DNA of 64,000 nucleotides from Oceanomicrobium pacificus (GTDB taxonomy: Bacteria > Pseudomonadota > Alphaproteobacteria > Rhodobacterales > Rhodobacteraceae), in contig NZ_WUWG01000005.1 in NCBI RefSeq assembly GCF_009833495.1, positions 247,286 to 311,285 of the forward strand. The letters are read 5' to 3'. This document shows, in pieces, positions 26,799 through 35,392 of the stretch. The notes below the pieces were generated by a model. It saw only the letters and a list, made by a program, of their open reading frames with translations, made no database searches and had not been told where the DNA came from. Position 1 is the first letter of the stretch, and each line of letters begins with the position of its first letter. The position numbers and the translations under genes are program-made.

Positions 26799-27510
26799 GA
26801 GTGCACGGCTGGGTCTGCCCTATCTGGCAGGCGCACAGACGCAGAAACATGTGACGGTCAATGCAGGCCTGTCGCGGCTCGATGCGCTGGTGCAGATGGT
26901 GGCAGAAGGCGAGGCAGCAACGCCGCCCGGGGCCGCCGCAGACGGCGCGGTCTGGATCGTCGGCGAAGGCGCAGGCGGCGACTGGGCGGGCTGGGACGGG
27001 ATGCTCGCGCTCTGGTCGAACGGGGGCTGGGAGCAGCTGGTGCCAGGCACCGGATGGTCGGCCTGGGACCTGCAGGCCGGCCTGTTGCGGCGGTACGACG
27101 GGACAGGCTGGATCGCGGGCGCGGTGGCGCTTGCCCCCGACGGGAGCGGGGCTGCGACAGTGAGCCGGGTCCTGAGCATCAGCCATGCGATCGGCGCGGG
27201 CGCGGTCTCGACCGTGGCAGCGGCGATACCGGCGGGCGCGCTCGTGACCGGTGTCACCGCGCGGGTCACGGGCGAGATCACCGGATCGGGCGTGGCGAGT
27301 TGGTCGCTCGGCGTGGCGGGCAGCGCGGACCGCTATGGCGCGGGCATGGGGCTCGGGGCCGGCAGTTGGGCGCGGGGGCTGACCGGTTCACCGCTGGCCT
27401 ACTATGCGGAAACGGATATGGAAATCAGTGCCGATGCAGGCAGTTTTTCGGGCGGGTCGGTGCTGCTGGCCCTGCATCTGACAGAGCTTCTGCCGCCCCG
27501 CGCGGTGTAA
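26791..27510 (+). CDS. DUF2793 tail-fibre-like protein attached to the GTA cluster
   Basis: 239 residues. The N-terminus ARLGLPYLAGAQTQKHVTVN is the DUF2793 signature, found in phage and GTA tail-fibre proteins; the C-terminal half is a Gly/Ser-rich beta segment (SGVASWSLGVAGSADRYGAG) as in receptor-binding tips. The ATG at 26791 lies 8 bases before the g15 stop, so it is translated with the GTA operon. In R. capsulatus the DUF2793 fibre (rcc00171) is encoded elsewhere. It ends the rightward cluster. Confidence 0.85.
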   Translation: MAESARLGLPYLAGAQTQKHVTVNAGLSRLDALVQMVAEGEAATPPGAAADGAVWIVGEGAGGDWAGWDGMLALWSNGGWEQLVPGTGWSAWDLQAGLLRRYDGTGWIAGAVALAPDGSGAATVSRVLSISHAIGAGAVSTVAAAIPAGALVTGVTARVTGEITGSGVASWSLGVAGSADRYGAGMGLGAGSWARGLTGSPLAYYAETDMEISADAGSFSGGSVLLALHLTELLPPRAV

Positions 27511-27551
27511 GGCCGGTCCGCCTGCGCGGCAGGGACGCGCGCGGGTGCCGG

Positions 27552-27896
27552 TCAGCCGCGGGCGCAATCGAGGCAGGTGCGCACCGTCGGGTCGAGCGCG
27601 AGGCGTCCCGGTGCAATCGGCTCCTCGCATTCGACACAGAGGCCGAAACTGCCATCGTCGAGACGCGCCAGAGCGGCCTCGATCGCCAGCATTTCGGCCT
27701 GCCGCCGCGCGTCTGTCGCGCGCGCCATGGCCTGCTGCTGGAGCGCATCCATCCGTGACAGGCGGCCGACGCTTTGCTGGTCGAGCGTCACCGTGGCCCG
27801 GCTGTCGGCATTGGTGGCCGCCGCGTCGGACAGCGCGCGGGCGCGGCCTTCGAGCAACAGGCGATACTCTTCACGATTGCTGGACATGGTGTTCAC
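27552..27896 (-). CDS. DksA/TraR-type C4 zinc-finger protein
   Basis: 114 residues. An N-terminal coiled-coil-like helical part (SNREEYRLLLEGRARALSD) precedes the zinc finger CVECEEPIAPGRLALDP...TCLDC with the four Cys intact, followed by two residues. This is the TraR/DksA family, whose members bind the RNA polymerase secondary channel. It is shorter than DksA proper and lacks the DxxDxA tip, so it is best called DksA-like. ATG 27887 (MSSNREEY) is an alternative start. Convergent with the GTA cluster. Confidence 0.85.
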   Translation of the reverse strand: MNTMSSNREEYRLLLEGRARALSDAAATNADSRATVTLDQQSVGRLSRMDALQQQAMARATDARRQAEMLAIEAALARLDDGSFGLCVECEEPIAPGRLALDPTVRTCLDCARG

Positions 27897-27995
27897 GGAT
27901 CACGATTTGTCTTGAAATCCAACCTCTGTGATATGATGTCTCCTGTCAAACGCGGGCGCAGCGCATGCCTGTGCCGCGAGCGAAAGGATGACGCG

Positions 27996-28808
27996 ATGGC
28001 CATGACCCAAGCGAAACTCGCCTCCGTCGATCCGGTCTGGGACCGGATCCGGGAGGAAGCGGCCGAGATGGCGCGGACCGAGCCGCTGATGGGCAGCCTT
28101 GTCCATGCGGTGGTGCTGCATCACGAGACGCTGGAGGATGCGCTGGGGTTCCGGATGGCGCAGAAACTGTCGTCGCCGGAAATGTCCGAGAGCCTGTTGC
28201 GGGACCTGTTCGATGCGGCCTATGCGGCCGATCCGGATCTGGGGCAGGCGGCACGGGCGGACCTGCTGGCCACGCTCGACCGCGACCCGGCCTGCCACCG
28301 TCTGTTGCAGCCGCTCCTGTTCTTCAAGGGGTTCCAGGCGGTGCAGACCTACCGGCTGGCGCATTGGCTCTGGGGTCAGGGCCGGCAGGACATGGCCTAT
28401 TTCATCCAGATGCGGACATCCGAGCAGTTCGGCGTGGATATCCATCCCGGCGCCAGGATCGGGCGCGGCATCATGATCGACCATGCGCATAGTGTCGTGA
28501 TCGGCGAGACTGCGGTCGTCGGGAACAATGTGTCCATGCTGCATTCGGTGACGCTCGGCGGCACCGGCAAGGAGGATGATGACCGGCACCCGAAAATCGG
28601 TGACGGTGTCCTGATCGGTGCAGGGGCCGCCGTGCTCGGCAATATCAAGGTCGGCCATTGCAGCCGGATCGCGTCCGGCTCCGTGGTGTTGCAGGAAGTG
28701 CCGCCCTGCAAGACGGTGGCCGGCGTGCCGGCGCGCGTCGTGGGCGAGGCCGGCTGTTCGGAGCCGTCCAAGTCGATGGACCAGATCCTGAACGGGATCG
28801 ACGACTGA
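27996..28808 (+). CDS. cysE: Serine O-acetyltransferase CysE
   Basis: 270 residues. Makes O-acetylserine from serine and acetyl-CoA, first step of cysteine synthesis. The N-terminal helical domain is followed by the left-handed beta helix: DIHPGARIGRGIMIDHAHSV, GETAVVGNNVSMLHSVTLGG and GKEDDDRHPKIGDGV carry the hexapeptide repeats and catalytic His/Asp. ATG 27996 (MAMTQAKL) has AAAGGA upstream. TATGAT at 27932-27937 with TTGTCT (27907-27912, 19-bp gap) is a possible promoter in the divergent 99-base gap with the DksA-like gene. Convergent with pfkB. Confidence 0.95.
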   Translation: MAMTQAKLASVDPVWDRIREEAAEMARTEPLMGSLVHAVVLHHETLEDALGFRMAQKLSSPEMSESLLRDLFDAAYAADPDLGQAARADLLATLDRDPACHRLLQPLLFFKGFQAVQTYRLAHWLWGQGRQDMAYFIQMRTSEQFGVDIHPGARIGRGIMIDHAHSVVIGETAVVGNNVSMLHSVTLGGTGKEDDDRHPKIGDGVLIGAGAAVLGNIKVGHCSRIASGSVVLQEVPPCKTVAGVPARVVGEAGCSEPSKSMDQILNGIDD

Positions 28809-28826
28809 AGCCCGCGCGGCTTTCCC

Positions 28827-29774
28827 CTAGAGTTCGGTGACCGTGCAGCCCGCGGCCAGCGCCGCGACCTGATCGGCTGTGCAGAGTGCGGTCGCGGGTG
28901 TGCTGACGGCGGAACTGGCCGCGGCCGTGCCGCGGATGAAAGCCTCTTCCCATGGCGCGCCATTGGCATGGGCAAGCACGGTCGCGGCGACGAAACTGTC
29001 GCCCGCGCCGACTTTCGAGATCACCTCTACATCCGGTGTGCGGCAGAGCCACGCGCCCTCTTCCGTCACGCAGACCGAGCCTTCGGCGCCGCGCGCGATG
29101 ATGACCGCGCGGGCGGCGCGGCGGTCGATCAATCCGCGTGCGAAGCCGACCACATCCTGCGGTGTCGCGAGCGCGCGGCCCGCGAGTTCGTCCCCCTCGC
29201 CGCCGTCGAGTCGCAAGAGGTCATAGGGTGCCTCCGGACCGTCGAGTGCGGCGGTGAGCGCCGGGCCGGACGTGTCGAGAATGGTCCGTGCGCCGGACCG
29301 CGTGACGCCGTCCGCGATGCGCCGGAACGCGTCGACGGGCAGGCCCGGCGGGAGCGAGCCGGACAGGACAACGAGATCGCCCGGGCCCGCGCTGTCATGG
29401 AGGGAACGGGTGATCCGGTCCATCATGTCGGGGCCGAGCGCCGGGCCGGGCAGGACGAAGCGGAACTGGCGGTCGGTCCCGGCTTCGGTGACCGCGAAGC
29501 TCTGGCGGACGGCGCCCTCCATCGGGATGATTTCGGGTCGGATGCCCTCGCTGGCGAGCAGGCCTTCGAGCATCTGGCCGGTGGCCCCGCCGGAGACGAT
29601 CAGGCAGGTCGAATAGCCGCCGAGAATGCGGATCGCGCGCGACACGTTGATGCCGCCGCCGCCCGGATCGAGCCGCACATTGTCACAGCGCAGTTTCGGC
29701 CCGGCCACGACCTCCGGCACATCGGCGGAAATGTCGAGCGCGGGATTGAGCGTCAGCGTGATGATATGGGCCAT
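28827..29774 (-). CDS. pfkB: PfkB-family hexose-phosphate kinase (1-phosphofructokinase type)
   Basis: 315 residues, ribokinase fold. The PfkB signatures are the GGGGINVSRAIRILGG near residue 40 and GAGDSFVAATVLA with the catalytic Asp near residue 255. The subfamily phosphorylates fructose-6-phosphate, fructose-1-phosphate or tagatose-6-phosphate; sequence alone does not decide. The neighbouring pdh, aldolase, pgk and tkt genes favour a glycolytic role such as a minor 6-phosphofructokinase. The 1-phosphofructokinase of a fructose PTS is the alternative, but no PTS gene is nearby. Confidence 0.85.
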   Translation of the reverse strand: MAHIITLTLNPALDISADVPEVVAGPKLRCDNVRLDPGGGGINVSRAIRILGGYSTCLIVSGGATGQMLEGLLASEGIRPEIIPMEGAVRQSFAVTEAGTDRQFRFVLPGPALGPDMMDRITRSLHDSAGPGDLVVLSGSLPPGLPVDAFRRIADGVTRSGARTILDTSGPALTAALDGPEAPYDLLRLDGGEGDELAGRALATPQDVVGFARGLIDRRAARAVIIARGAEGSVCVTEEGAWLCRTPDVEVISKVGAGDSFVAATVLAHANGAPWEEAFIRGTAAASSAVSTPATALCTADQVAALAAGCTVTEL

Positions 29775-29872
29775 GGGCGCGGATCCGGATCGGCGGGGAA
29801 GCTGTCGGCGTCACGGTATCGGCGCGGGCGGAAAATGCAATGGGGGCCGGGGTCGCGGACACTGGGTCCACG

Positions 29873-29903
29873 AAAAACCCCCGCCGCAGGTGCGCGGCGG
29901 GGG
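29873..29903 (-). terminator. Intrinsic terminator of the pdh operon
   Basis: A 10-bp GC stem (29878-29887 with 29894-29903) and a 6-base loop; on the minus strand it ends in TTTTT (29877-29873). It lies 30 bases past the pdhC stop. Confidence 0.85.
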
Positions 29904-29932
29904 CGGTTTGTCGAGCCAATCGGCCTATCCGG

Positions 29933-31252
29933 TCAGGCGAGCATGCCCATCGGGTCCTCGAGCGCGGCCTTGACGGCGGCCAGGAACTCGGCCCCGAGCG
30001 CCCCGTCGATGACCCGGTGATCGACCGAGAGCGTCACGGACATGACGGTTGCCACCGTGACCTCGCCCTCGGCATTGACGACCGGCTTCTTCACGCCCGC
30101 GCCGACCGCGAGGATCGAGGCATGCGGCGGGTTGATGACGGCGTCGAAATTCTCCACCCCCATCATGCCGAGGTTGGAAATCGCGAAGCTGCCGCCCTGA
30201 TATTCATGCGGTGCGAGCTTGCGGTCGCGGGCGCGTCCGGCAAGGTCCTTCATTTCCACCGAGAGGGCGGAGAGGGACTTGCTGTCCGCGTCGCGCAGGA
30301 CCGGCGTGAAGAGCCCGCCCTCGATCGCCACCGCCACGGCCACGTCCGACGGTTTCAGCTTCAGCACCCGGTCGCCGGCCCAGACGGCGTTGCAATCGGG
30401 CACCTGCTGGAGTGCCAGTGCGCAAGCCTTGATGATGAAGTCGTTGACCGACAGTTTCACGCCGCGCGGCTCCAGCGCCTTGTTGAGCTGGGCGCGGAAG
30501 GCCATGAGCGCGTCGAGCTGGATGTCGCGCCGCAGGTAGAAATGCGGGATCGACTGTTTCGCCTCGGAGAGGCGGGCGGCGATCGTCTTGCGCATCCCGT
30601 CGAGCGTGACTTCCTCGTACTCGCGGTCGGCATACATCTTGCGGACGGTCTCGGCATCCGGTCCGGCAGCGGGTGCCGATTTGGCAGCCGGTGCCGCGGC
30701 GGCCTCGGCCGGTTTCGCGGCTTCGGGTTTCGCATTCTCCACATCTGCCTTGACGATCCGGCCATGCGGGCCGGAGCCCTTGATGGCGGCCAGATCGAGC
30801 CCCTTGTCGGCCGCGATGCGGCGCGCAAGCGGCGAGGCGAAGATCCGGTCCCCGTCCGCGGCCTTGGGCGCGGCCGGCGCGGCGGCGGGCGCGGGGGCAT
30901 CCGCTTTGGCAGCCTCTGCCTTGGGCGCCTCGTCGGACTTTGCTTCGGCAGCCGGGGCAGCGTCGCCGCCGGACGCGCCGGCGGACGCGTCGATATCGTC
31001 GGCGCTTTCCCCCTCTTCGAGCAGCACGGCGATCAGGTCGTTGACCTTCACGCCCTCGGTCCCTTCGGGAACGATGATCTTGCCGATCGTGCCTTCGTCC
31101 ACGGCCTCGAATTCCATCGTGGCCTTGTCGGTCTCGATTTCGGCGATCACGTCACCCGAGGCGACGCTGTCGCCTTCCTTGACGGTCCATTTTGCCAGCG
31201 TGCCTTCCTCCATGGTCGGCGACAGTGCGGGCATGAGAATGTTGATAGGCAT
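29933..31252 (-). CDS. pdhC: Pyruvate dehydrogenase E2, dihydrolipoamide acetyltransferase
   Basis: 439 residues. Core of the pyruvate dehydrogenase complex; passes acetyl from E1 to CoA. Domains in order: a lipoyl domain (residues 1-82, lipoyl-lysine K43 in [13 protein letters not shown]), an Ala/Pro/Lys-rich linker, the peripheral subunit-binding domain ([18 protein letters not shown], around residue 140), another linker, and the acyltransferase core with [16 protein letters not shown]. It begins 12 bases after pdhB. No lipoamide dehydrogenase gene follows. Confidence 0.96.
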   Translation of the reverse strand: MPINILMPALSPTMEEGTLAKWTVKEGDSVASGDVIAEIETDKATMEFEAVDEGTIGKIIVPEGTEGVKVNDLIAVLLEEGESADDIDASAGASGGDAAPAAEAKSDEAPKAEAAKADAPAPAAAPAAPKAADGDRIFASPLARRIAADKGLDLAAIKGSGPHGRIVKADVENAKPEAAKPAEAAAAPAAKSAPAAGPDAETVRKMYADREYEEVTLDGMRKTIAARLSEAKQSIPHFYLRRDIQLDALMAFRAQLNKALEPRGVKLSVNDFIIKACALALQQVPDCNAVWAGDRVLKLKPSDVAVAVAIEGGLFTPVLRDADSKSLSALSVEMKDLAGRARDRKLAPHEYQGGSFAISNLGMMGVENFDAVINPPHASILAVGAGVKKPVVNAEGEVTVATVMSVTLSVDHRVIDGALGAEFLAAVKAALEDPMGMLA

Positions 31253-31264
31253 CTGTCCCTCCCC

Positions 31265-32638
31265 TCAGCGATAGGTCACGGCCTTGGCGGCCTCGACCAC
31301 CTCGTCCGTCGTGACCAGCGCGTGTTTTTCCAGATTGGCCGCATAGGGCATCGGCACATCCTTGCCGGTGCAGTTGATGACCGGCGCGTCGAGATAGTCG
31401 AACGCCTGTTCCATCAGGACCGCCGAGATGTGGTTGCCGATCGAGCAGACCGGGAACCCTTCCTCGATTGTCACGCAGCGGTTGGTTTTCTTCACCGAGT
31501 TGATGACCGTTTCCGTGTCCATCGGGCGGATCGAACGCAGGTCGACCACCTCGGCGGAAATGCCCTCCTCGGCCAGCCGGTCAGCGGCTTCGAGCGCATA
31601 TTGCATGCCGATCCCGAAGGAGACGAGCGTCACGTCCGAGCCTTCGCGCCAGATGCGGGCCTTGCCGATCGGGACGGTGAAATCCTCGATCTCGGGCACC
31701 TCGAAGCTGCGGCCGTAGAGGATCTCGTTCTCCAGCACCAGAACCGGGTTCGGATCGCGGATCGCCGATTTCATCAGACCCTTGGCGTCTGCCGCACTGT
31801 AGGGCTGGACGACCTTGAGCCCCGGGATCGCGGCATACCAGGCTGCATAATCCTGGCTGTGCTGCGCGCCGACGCGGGCGGCGGCGCCGTTCGGGCCGCG
31901 GAAGACGATCGGACAGCCCATCTGGCCGCCCGACATGTAGAGCGTCTTGGCGGCGGAGTTGATGATCTGGTCGATCGCCTGCATGGCGAAGTTGAAGGTC
32001 ATGAACTCCACGACGGGGCGCAGGCCCGCAAAGGCGGCGCCGACAGCCAGACCGGTGAACCCGTGTTCGGTGATCGGCGTGTCGATCACGCGGCGGTCGC
32101 CGAACTCGTCGAGCATGCCCTGCGAGATCTTGTAGGCGCCCTGATATTCGGCCACCTCCTCGCCCATCAGGAACACGTCCTCGTCGCGGCGCATCTCCTC
32201 CGACATGCCCTCGCGCAGGGCTTCGCGCACGGTCATCGTCTTGAAGGTGGTGCCTTCGGGGATTTCCTCGGCCTGCGGCGCGACGGTGGCCACCGGGGCG
32301 GCGGCGGGTTGCGCGACGGCCGGTTCGTCGGCGGCCGGTTCCTCTTTCGCCGGGGCTGCGTCGTCGCCGAGATTGTCGGCGGCGGACGCGTCCTCGCCTT
32401 CTTCGAGCAGGACGGCGATCGGGTCGTTGACCTTCACCCCTTCGGTGCCCTCGGCGACGAGGATCTTGCCGATCGTGCCTTCATCGACGGCTTCGAATTC
32501 CATTGTGGCCTTGTCGGTCTCGATCTCGGCGAGCACCATGCCGCTTTCGACCGTGTCGCCTTCCTTGACGAGCCATTTCGCGAGTGTGCCTTCCTCCATC
32601 GTCGGAGAGAGAGCGGGCATGAGAATCTTGGTTGCCAT
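31265..32638 (-). CDS. pdhB: Pyruvate dehydrogenase E1 beta with N-terminal lipoyl domain
   Basis: 457 residues, about 120 more than a plain E1 beta. Residues 1-82 are a second lipoyl domain (K43 in [13 protein letters not shown]), 71 of 82 identical to that of pdhC, joined by an Ala/Pro linker to the E1 beta body ([32 protein letters not shown]). Lipoylated E1 beta is known in some alphaproteobacteria. Together with pdhA it decarboxylates pyruvate using thiamine diphosphate. It begins 15 bases after the pdhA stop. Confidence 0.96.
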   Translation of the reverse strand: MATKILMPALSPTMEEGTLAKWLVKEGDTVESGMVLAEIETDKATMEFEAVDEGTIGKILVAEGTEGVKVNDPIAVLLEEGEDASAADNLGDDAAPAKEEPAADEPAVAQPAAAPVATVAPQAEEIPEGTTFKTMTVREALREGMSEEMRRDEDVFLMGEEVAEYQGAYKISQGMLDEFGDRRVIDTPITEHGFTGLAVGAAFAGLRPVVEFMTFNFAMQAIDQIINSAAKTLYMSGGQMGCPIVFRGPNGAAARVGAQHSQDYAAWYAAIPGLKVVQPYSAADAKGLMKSAIRDPNPVLVLENEILYGRSFEVPEIEDFTVPIGKARIWREGSDVTLVSFGIGMQYALEAADRLAEEGISAEVVDLRSIRPMDTETVINSVKKTNRCVTIEEGFPVCSIGNHISAVLMEQAFDYLDAPVINCTGKDVPMPYAANLEKHALVTTDEVVEAAKAVTYR

Positions 32639-32653
32639 GGTGTCTGTCCTCCC

Positions 32654-33643
32654 TCAGGCGTAGATGTCGGTCCAGAGCTCGGAGAGATCCGGCTCGGGGC
32701 TTTCCTGGGCGAAATTCGCGGCGTCGCTGACGATCGACTTGATGTCCTTGTCGGCGGCCTTCAGCTCGTCCTCGGTCGCATGTTTGCCGGCGAGCAGCAT
32801 CTCGCGCACATGGTCGATCGGGTCACGCTCCTCGCGCATTTTCTGCACCTCCTCGCGGGTCCGGTATTTCGCCGGATCGGACATGGAATGGCCGCGATAG
32901 CGATAGGTGTTCATTTCAAGGATATAGGGGCCTTCGCCGGCGCGGCAGTGGGCCACGGCCTTCTCTCCGGCGGCCTTGACCGCAAGCACGTCCATCCCGT
33001 CCACGGCTTCGCCGGGGATGCCGAACGCTTCGCCGCGCGTGTAGAGCGCGGGCGAGGAGGAGGCGCGCTTGAGCGAGGTGCCCATCGCATACTGGTTGTT
33101 CTCGATCACGAAGATGCAGGGCAGTTTCCAGATCGAGGCCATGTTGAACGTCTCGTAGATCTGGCCCTGATTGGCGGCGCCGTCCCCGAAATAGGTGAAG
33201 GAGACATTGTCATTGCCGCGATACTTGTTGGCGAAGGCGAGGCCGGCGCCGATCGGCACCTGTGCGCCGACGATCCCGTGGCCGCCGTAGAAATGCTTCT
33301 CTTTCGAGAACATGTGCATCGAGCCGCCCTTGCCCTTGGAATAGCCGCCCTCGCGCCCGGTCAGTTCGGCCATGACGCCCTTGGGGTCCATGCCGCAGGC
33401 CAGCATATGGCCGTGGTCGCGGTAGGAGGTGACGCGCTGGTCGCCATCCTTGGCCGTGGCCTCCAGCCCGACGACAACGGCTTCCTGTCCGATATAGAGG
33501 TGGCAGAAGCCGCCGATCAGGCCCATTCCGTAAAGCTGGCCGGCCTTTTCCTCGAACCGGCGGATGAGGAGCATCTCGCGGTAATAGTGGAGGAGCTCTT
33601 CCTTTGACGCGTTCGGTTTCTTGCTGCGGCGCGCAGTCGCCAT
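32654..33643 (-). CDS. pdhA: Pyruvate dehydrogenase E1 alpha
   Basis: 329 residues. Carries the thiamine-diphosphate motif GDGAANQGQIYETFNMASIW with ENNQYAMGTS after it, and the substrate-channel segment GGKGGSMHMFS-like (SKGKGGSMHMFSKEKHFYGG). The C-terminal RYRGHSMSDP loop corresponds to the phosphorylation loop region of the eukaryotic enzyme. First gene of pdhA-pdhB-pdhC; its own AT-rich promoter region lies at 33660-33725. Confidence 0.96.
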   Translation of the reverse strand: MATARRSKKPNASKEELLHYYREMLLIRRFEEKAGQLYGMGLIGGFCHLYIGQEAVVVGLEATAKDGDQRVTSYRDHGHMLACGMDPKGVMAELTGREGGYSKGKGGSMHMFSKEKHFYGGHGIVGAQVPIGAGLAFANKYRGNDNVSFTYFGDGAANQGQIYETFNMASIWKLPCIFVIENNQYAMGTSLKRASSSPALYTRGEAFGIPGEAVDGMDVLAVKAAGEKAVAHCRAGEGPYILEMNTYRYRGHSMSDPAKYRTREEVQKMREERDPIDHVREMLLAGKHATEDELKAADKDIKSIVSDAANFAQESPEPDLSELWTDIYA

Positions 33644-33674
33644 GGCGTTTCCTTCCGAGCAGTTTCTATTAGTT

Positions 33675-33694
33675 TAATATTGAACGATATTATA
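33675..33694 (-). promoter_or_regulatory. pdh operon -10 box with overlapping inverted-repeat operator
   Basis: On the minus strand a perfect TATAAT (33694-33689) overlaps the perfect inverted repeat TAATAT-N6-ATATTA (33692-33675), which would straddle the transcription start. TTGACG sits 22 bp upstream of the -10 (33722-33717), too far for a standard promoter, so activation or repression at the repeat is plausible. Confidence 0.5.
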
Positions 33695-33800
33695 ATGAGA
33701 CTGCCGCGAAAAAGCACGTCAAAATTTGCAACCCTGTCATGTGCAGGCGGGAAGGCTCTGATCGGGAAGGGGCGGCAGGTGCGGCGCGCGGGATGCGCGC

Positions 33801-34115
33801 TCAGCGGATGACGATTTCGTCGCCGCGGGCCATGCCGAGGATGCGGCGGGCCTGTTCGTCCAGCAGGTCGAGGTCGAGATAGGAATTGGACAGGCGTTTC
33901 GTCTTGTTGGCGATCACCGCGCGGTCGGCCTGCAGGCTTTCCAGCTCGTCGATCAGCGCCTGTTCCTTGGCTTCCACCATGAAGAGGCGGAAGAGCCCGT
34001 ATTCGCCCTGCAGGGCGGCATAGGTGAAATAGACGATGAGCAGCAGCGACCCCGTGTAGACGAGGAGGTCGGTCAGACCGGTTCTGCGGGTTGTGCTGTC
34101 CACTGTCGATGCCAC
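33801..34115 (-). CDS. FtsB/DivIC-like septum formation initiator protein
   Basis: 104 residues: cytoplasmic N-terminus, one membrane helix (LLVYTGSLLLIVYFTYAALQ, about residues 17-36), then a periplasmic coiled coil (FMVEAKEQALIDELESLQADRAVIANKTKRL) and the end LDEQARRILGMARGDEIVI. This is the FtsB/DivIC pattern of the FtsQLB divisome bridge. Location just upstream of pdhA is usual in alphaproteobacteria. 158 bases separate it from pdhA, which has its own promoter. Confidence 0.82.
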   Translation of the reverse strand: MASTVDSTTRRTGLTDLLVYTGSLLLIVYFTYAALQGEYGLFRLFMVEAKEQALIDELESLQADRAVIANKTKRLSNSYLDLDLLDEQARRILGMARGDEIVIR

Positions 34116-34299
34116 CTTTTAAGCCCGTCTGACGCGGGGGTCCGGCGATCATGGCAGAGCGCGGCGGCCCTGTGGAGGCCTGCAAGCCCATATTTTCGCG
34201 GGCTGATTCACCTTTGCCGCACGGTGAGTCTTTTCTGCATCAGGCGCGGGCGGGGGCCTACAAGATATTGGGGTGGCCGCCGAGGGGACTACTAGGAAG

Positions 34300-34330
34300 G
34301 TGCAGGGCCTGCCATCTGGCGGCCCTGCAC
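34300..34330 (-). terminator. Probable terminator or 3' hairpin of the aldolase gene
   Basis: A 10-bp perfect stem GTGCAGGGCC/GGCCCTGCAC (34300-34309 with 34321-34330) begins 12 bases past the stop. The minus-strand tail is CTTCC, so the U-tract is weak. Confidence 0.55.
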
Positions 34331-34341
34331 GGGGCGTGGCG

Positions 34342-35271
34342 TCAGGCCTTGCCCTTGTAGATCTCGATCAGCTTGCCGAGCATGGCGAGCGCCTCGCCGC
34401 GTTCGCGCTGGAACGTGTTGCGGCCGATGATCGAGCCGTTGCCGCCGCCGTCGCGGATCGCGCGGGCATCGTCATAGACACTGTCCGCGCCCTTCTTGGA
34501 GCCGCCCGAGAAGACGACGATGCGGCGGCCGTTGAAGCTGCTTTTCATCACATCCGCGACCCGCGCCGCCTGGGTGGAGATGTCGATCCCCTCACCCTCG
34601 TAGACCTTCTTGGCCGCCGGCAGCGACAGATGGTCGGTAGAGAGTTTCACCTTGATGATATGGGCGCCCAGAAGCGCCGCGATCTGGGCCGCATAGGCCG
34701 AGATGTCGGCCGCGGTTTCGCCGGCGCTGTCGAGCGCCTCGCCGCGCGGATAGGACCAGATGACGGTCGCCACGCCCTTGGCGGCGGCTTCCTCGCGCAT
34801 GGCGGAGATTTCCTCGAACATCTCCAACCCCTGGCTGGAGCCGGGATAGATGGTGAAGCCGATGGCCGATGCGCCGATCCGTAGCGCGTCATCGACCGAG
34901 GCGGTGATCGCCTGGTCCTTCGGCGCCTCGTCGGGGATCAGGCTGTTGGCGGAGTTGGCCTTCAGGATCATCGGGATCTGGCCCGCGAATGTGTCGGCGC
35001 CTGCCTCGAGCATGCCGAGCGGCGCGGCATAGGCGTTCAGGCCCGCGTCGAGCGCGAGCTGGAAATGGTAGTGCGGGTCATAGGCGGCCGGGTTCGGCGC
35101 GAAGCTGCGCGCGGGCCCGTGCTCGAACCCCTGATCGACGGGCAGGATGATCATCTTGCCGGTGCCGCCGAGCTTGCCCTGCATCAGCATGCGGCAGAGG
35201 TTGGCCTTCACGCCGGGCGTGTCGGCTTCGTAGTTGGACAGGATTTTCTGGACGGTGCGTGTCGCTTTCAT
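34342..35271 (-). CDS. fbaB: Class I fructose-bisphosphate aldolase (FbaB/DhnA type)
   Basis: 309 residues. Cleaves fructose-1,6-bisphosphate through a Schiff-base lysine, most likely that in IIKVKLSTDHL. The start segment MIILPVDQGFEHGPARSFAPN and the phosphate-binding FSGGSKKGADSVYDDA are typical of the archaeal-type class I family. ATG 35271 (MKATRTVQKIL) has AGAGGGA eight bases upstream; the longer open frame is rejected as its first 73 residues look like shadow sequence. It follows pgk after 121 bases. Confidence 0.92.
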   Translation of the reverse strand: MKATRTVQKILSNYEADTPGVKANLCRMLMQGKLGGTGKMIILPVDQGFEHGPARSFAPNPAAYDPHYHFQLALDAGLNAYAAPLGMLEAGADTFAGQIPMILKANSANSLIPDEAPKDQAITASVDDALRIGASAIGFTIYPGSSQGLEMFEEISAMREEAAAKGVATVIWSYPRGEALDSAGETAADISAYAAQIAALLGAHIIKVKLSTDHLSLPAAKKVYEGEGIDISTQAARVADVMKSSFNGRRIVVFSGGSKKGADSVYDDARAIRDGGGNGSIIGRNTFQRERGEALAMLGKLIEIYKGKA

Positions 35272-35392
35272 CGCGGGTTTCCCTCTTCCATTCTGGGTGA
35301 CCTTGGTGGACCGCCGGTCCCGACGGGTCAGGTCGGGCGGGGAACGGGTGGGCCGCCCGGAACCGCGGGGTGCGGCCGGGCGGTGGGTTCGG

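Noticed and set aside
12938..27510. Active temperate prophage instead of a GTA
   Set aside because: No integrase, repressor, replication or lysis genes; the gene order and small sizes are those of the Rhodobacter GTA.
34205..34230. GATTCACC/GGTGAGTC inverted repeat followed by TTTT
   Set aside because: Looks like a plus-strand terminator but no plus-strand gene precedes it; probably chance or a minor antisense end.
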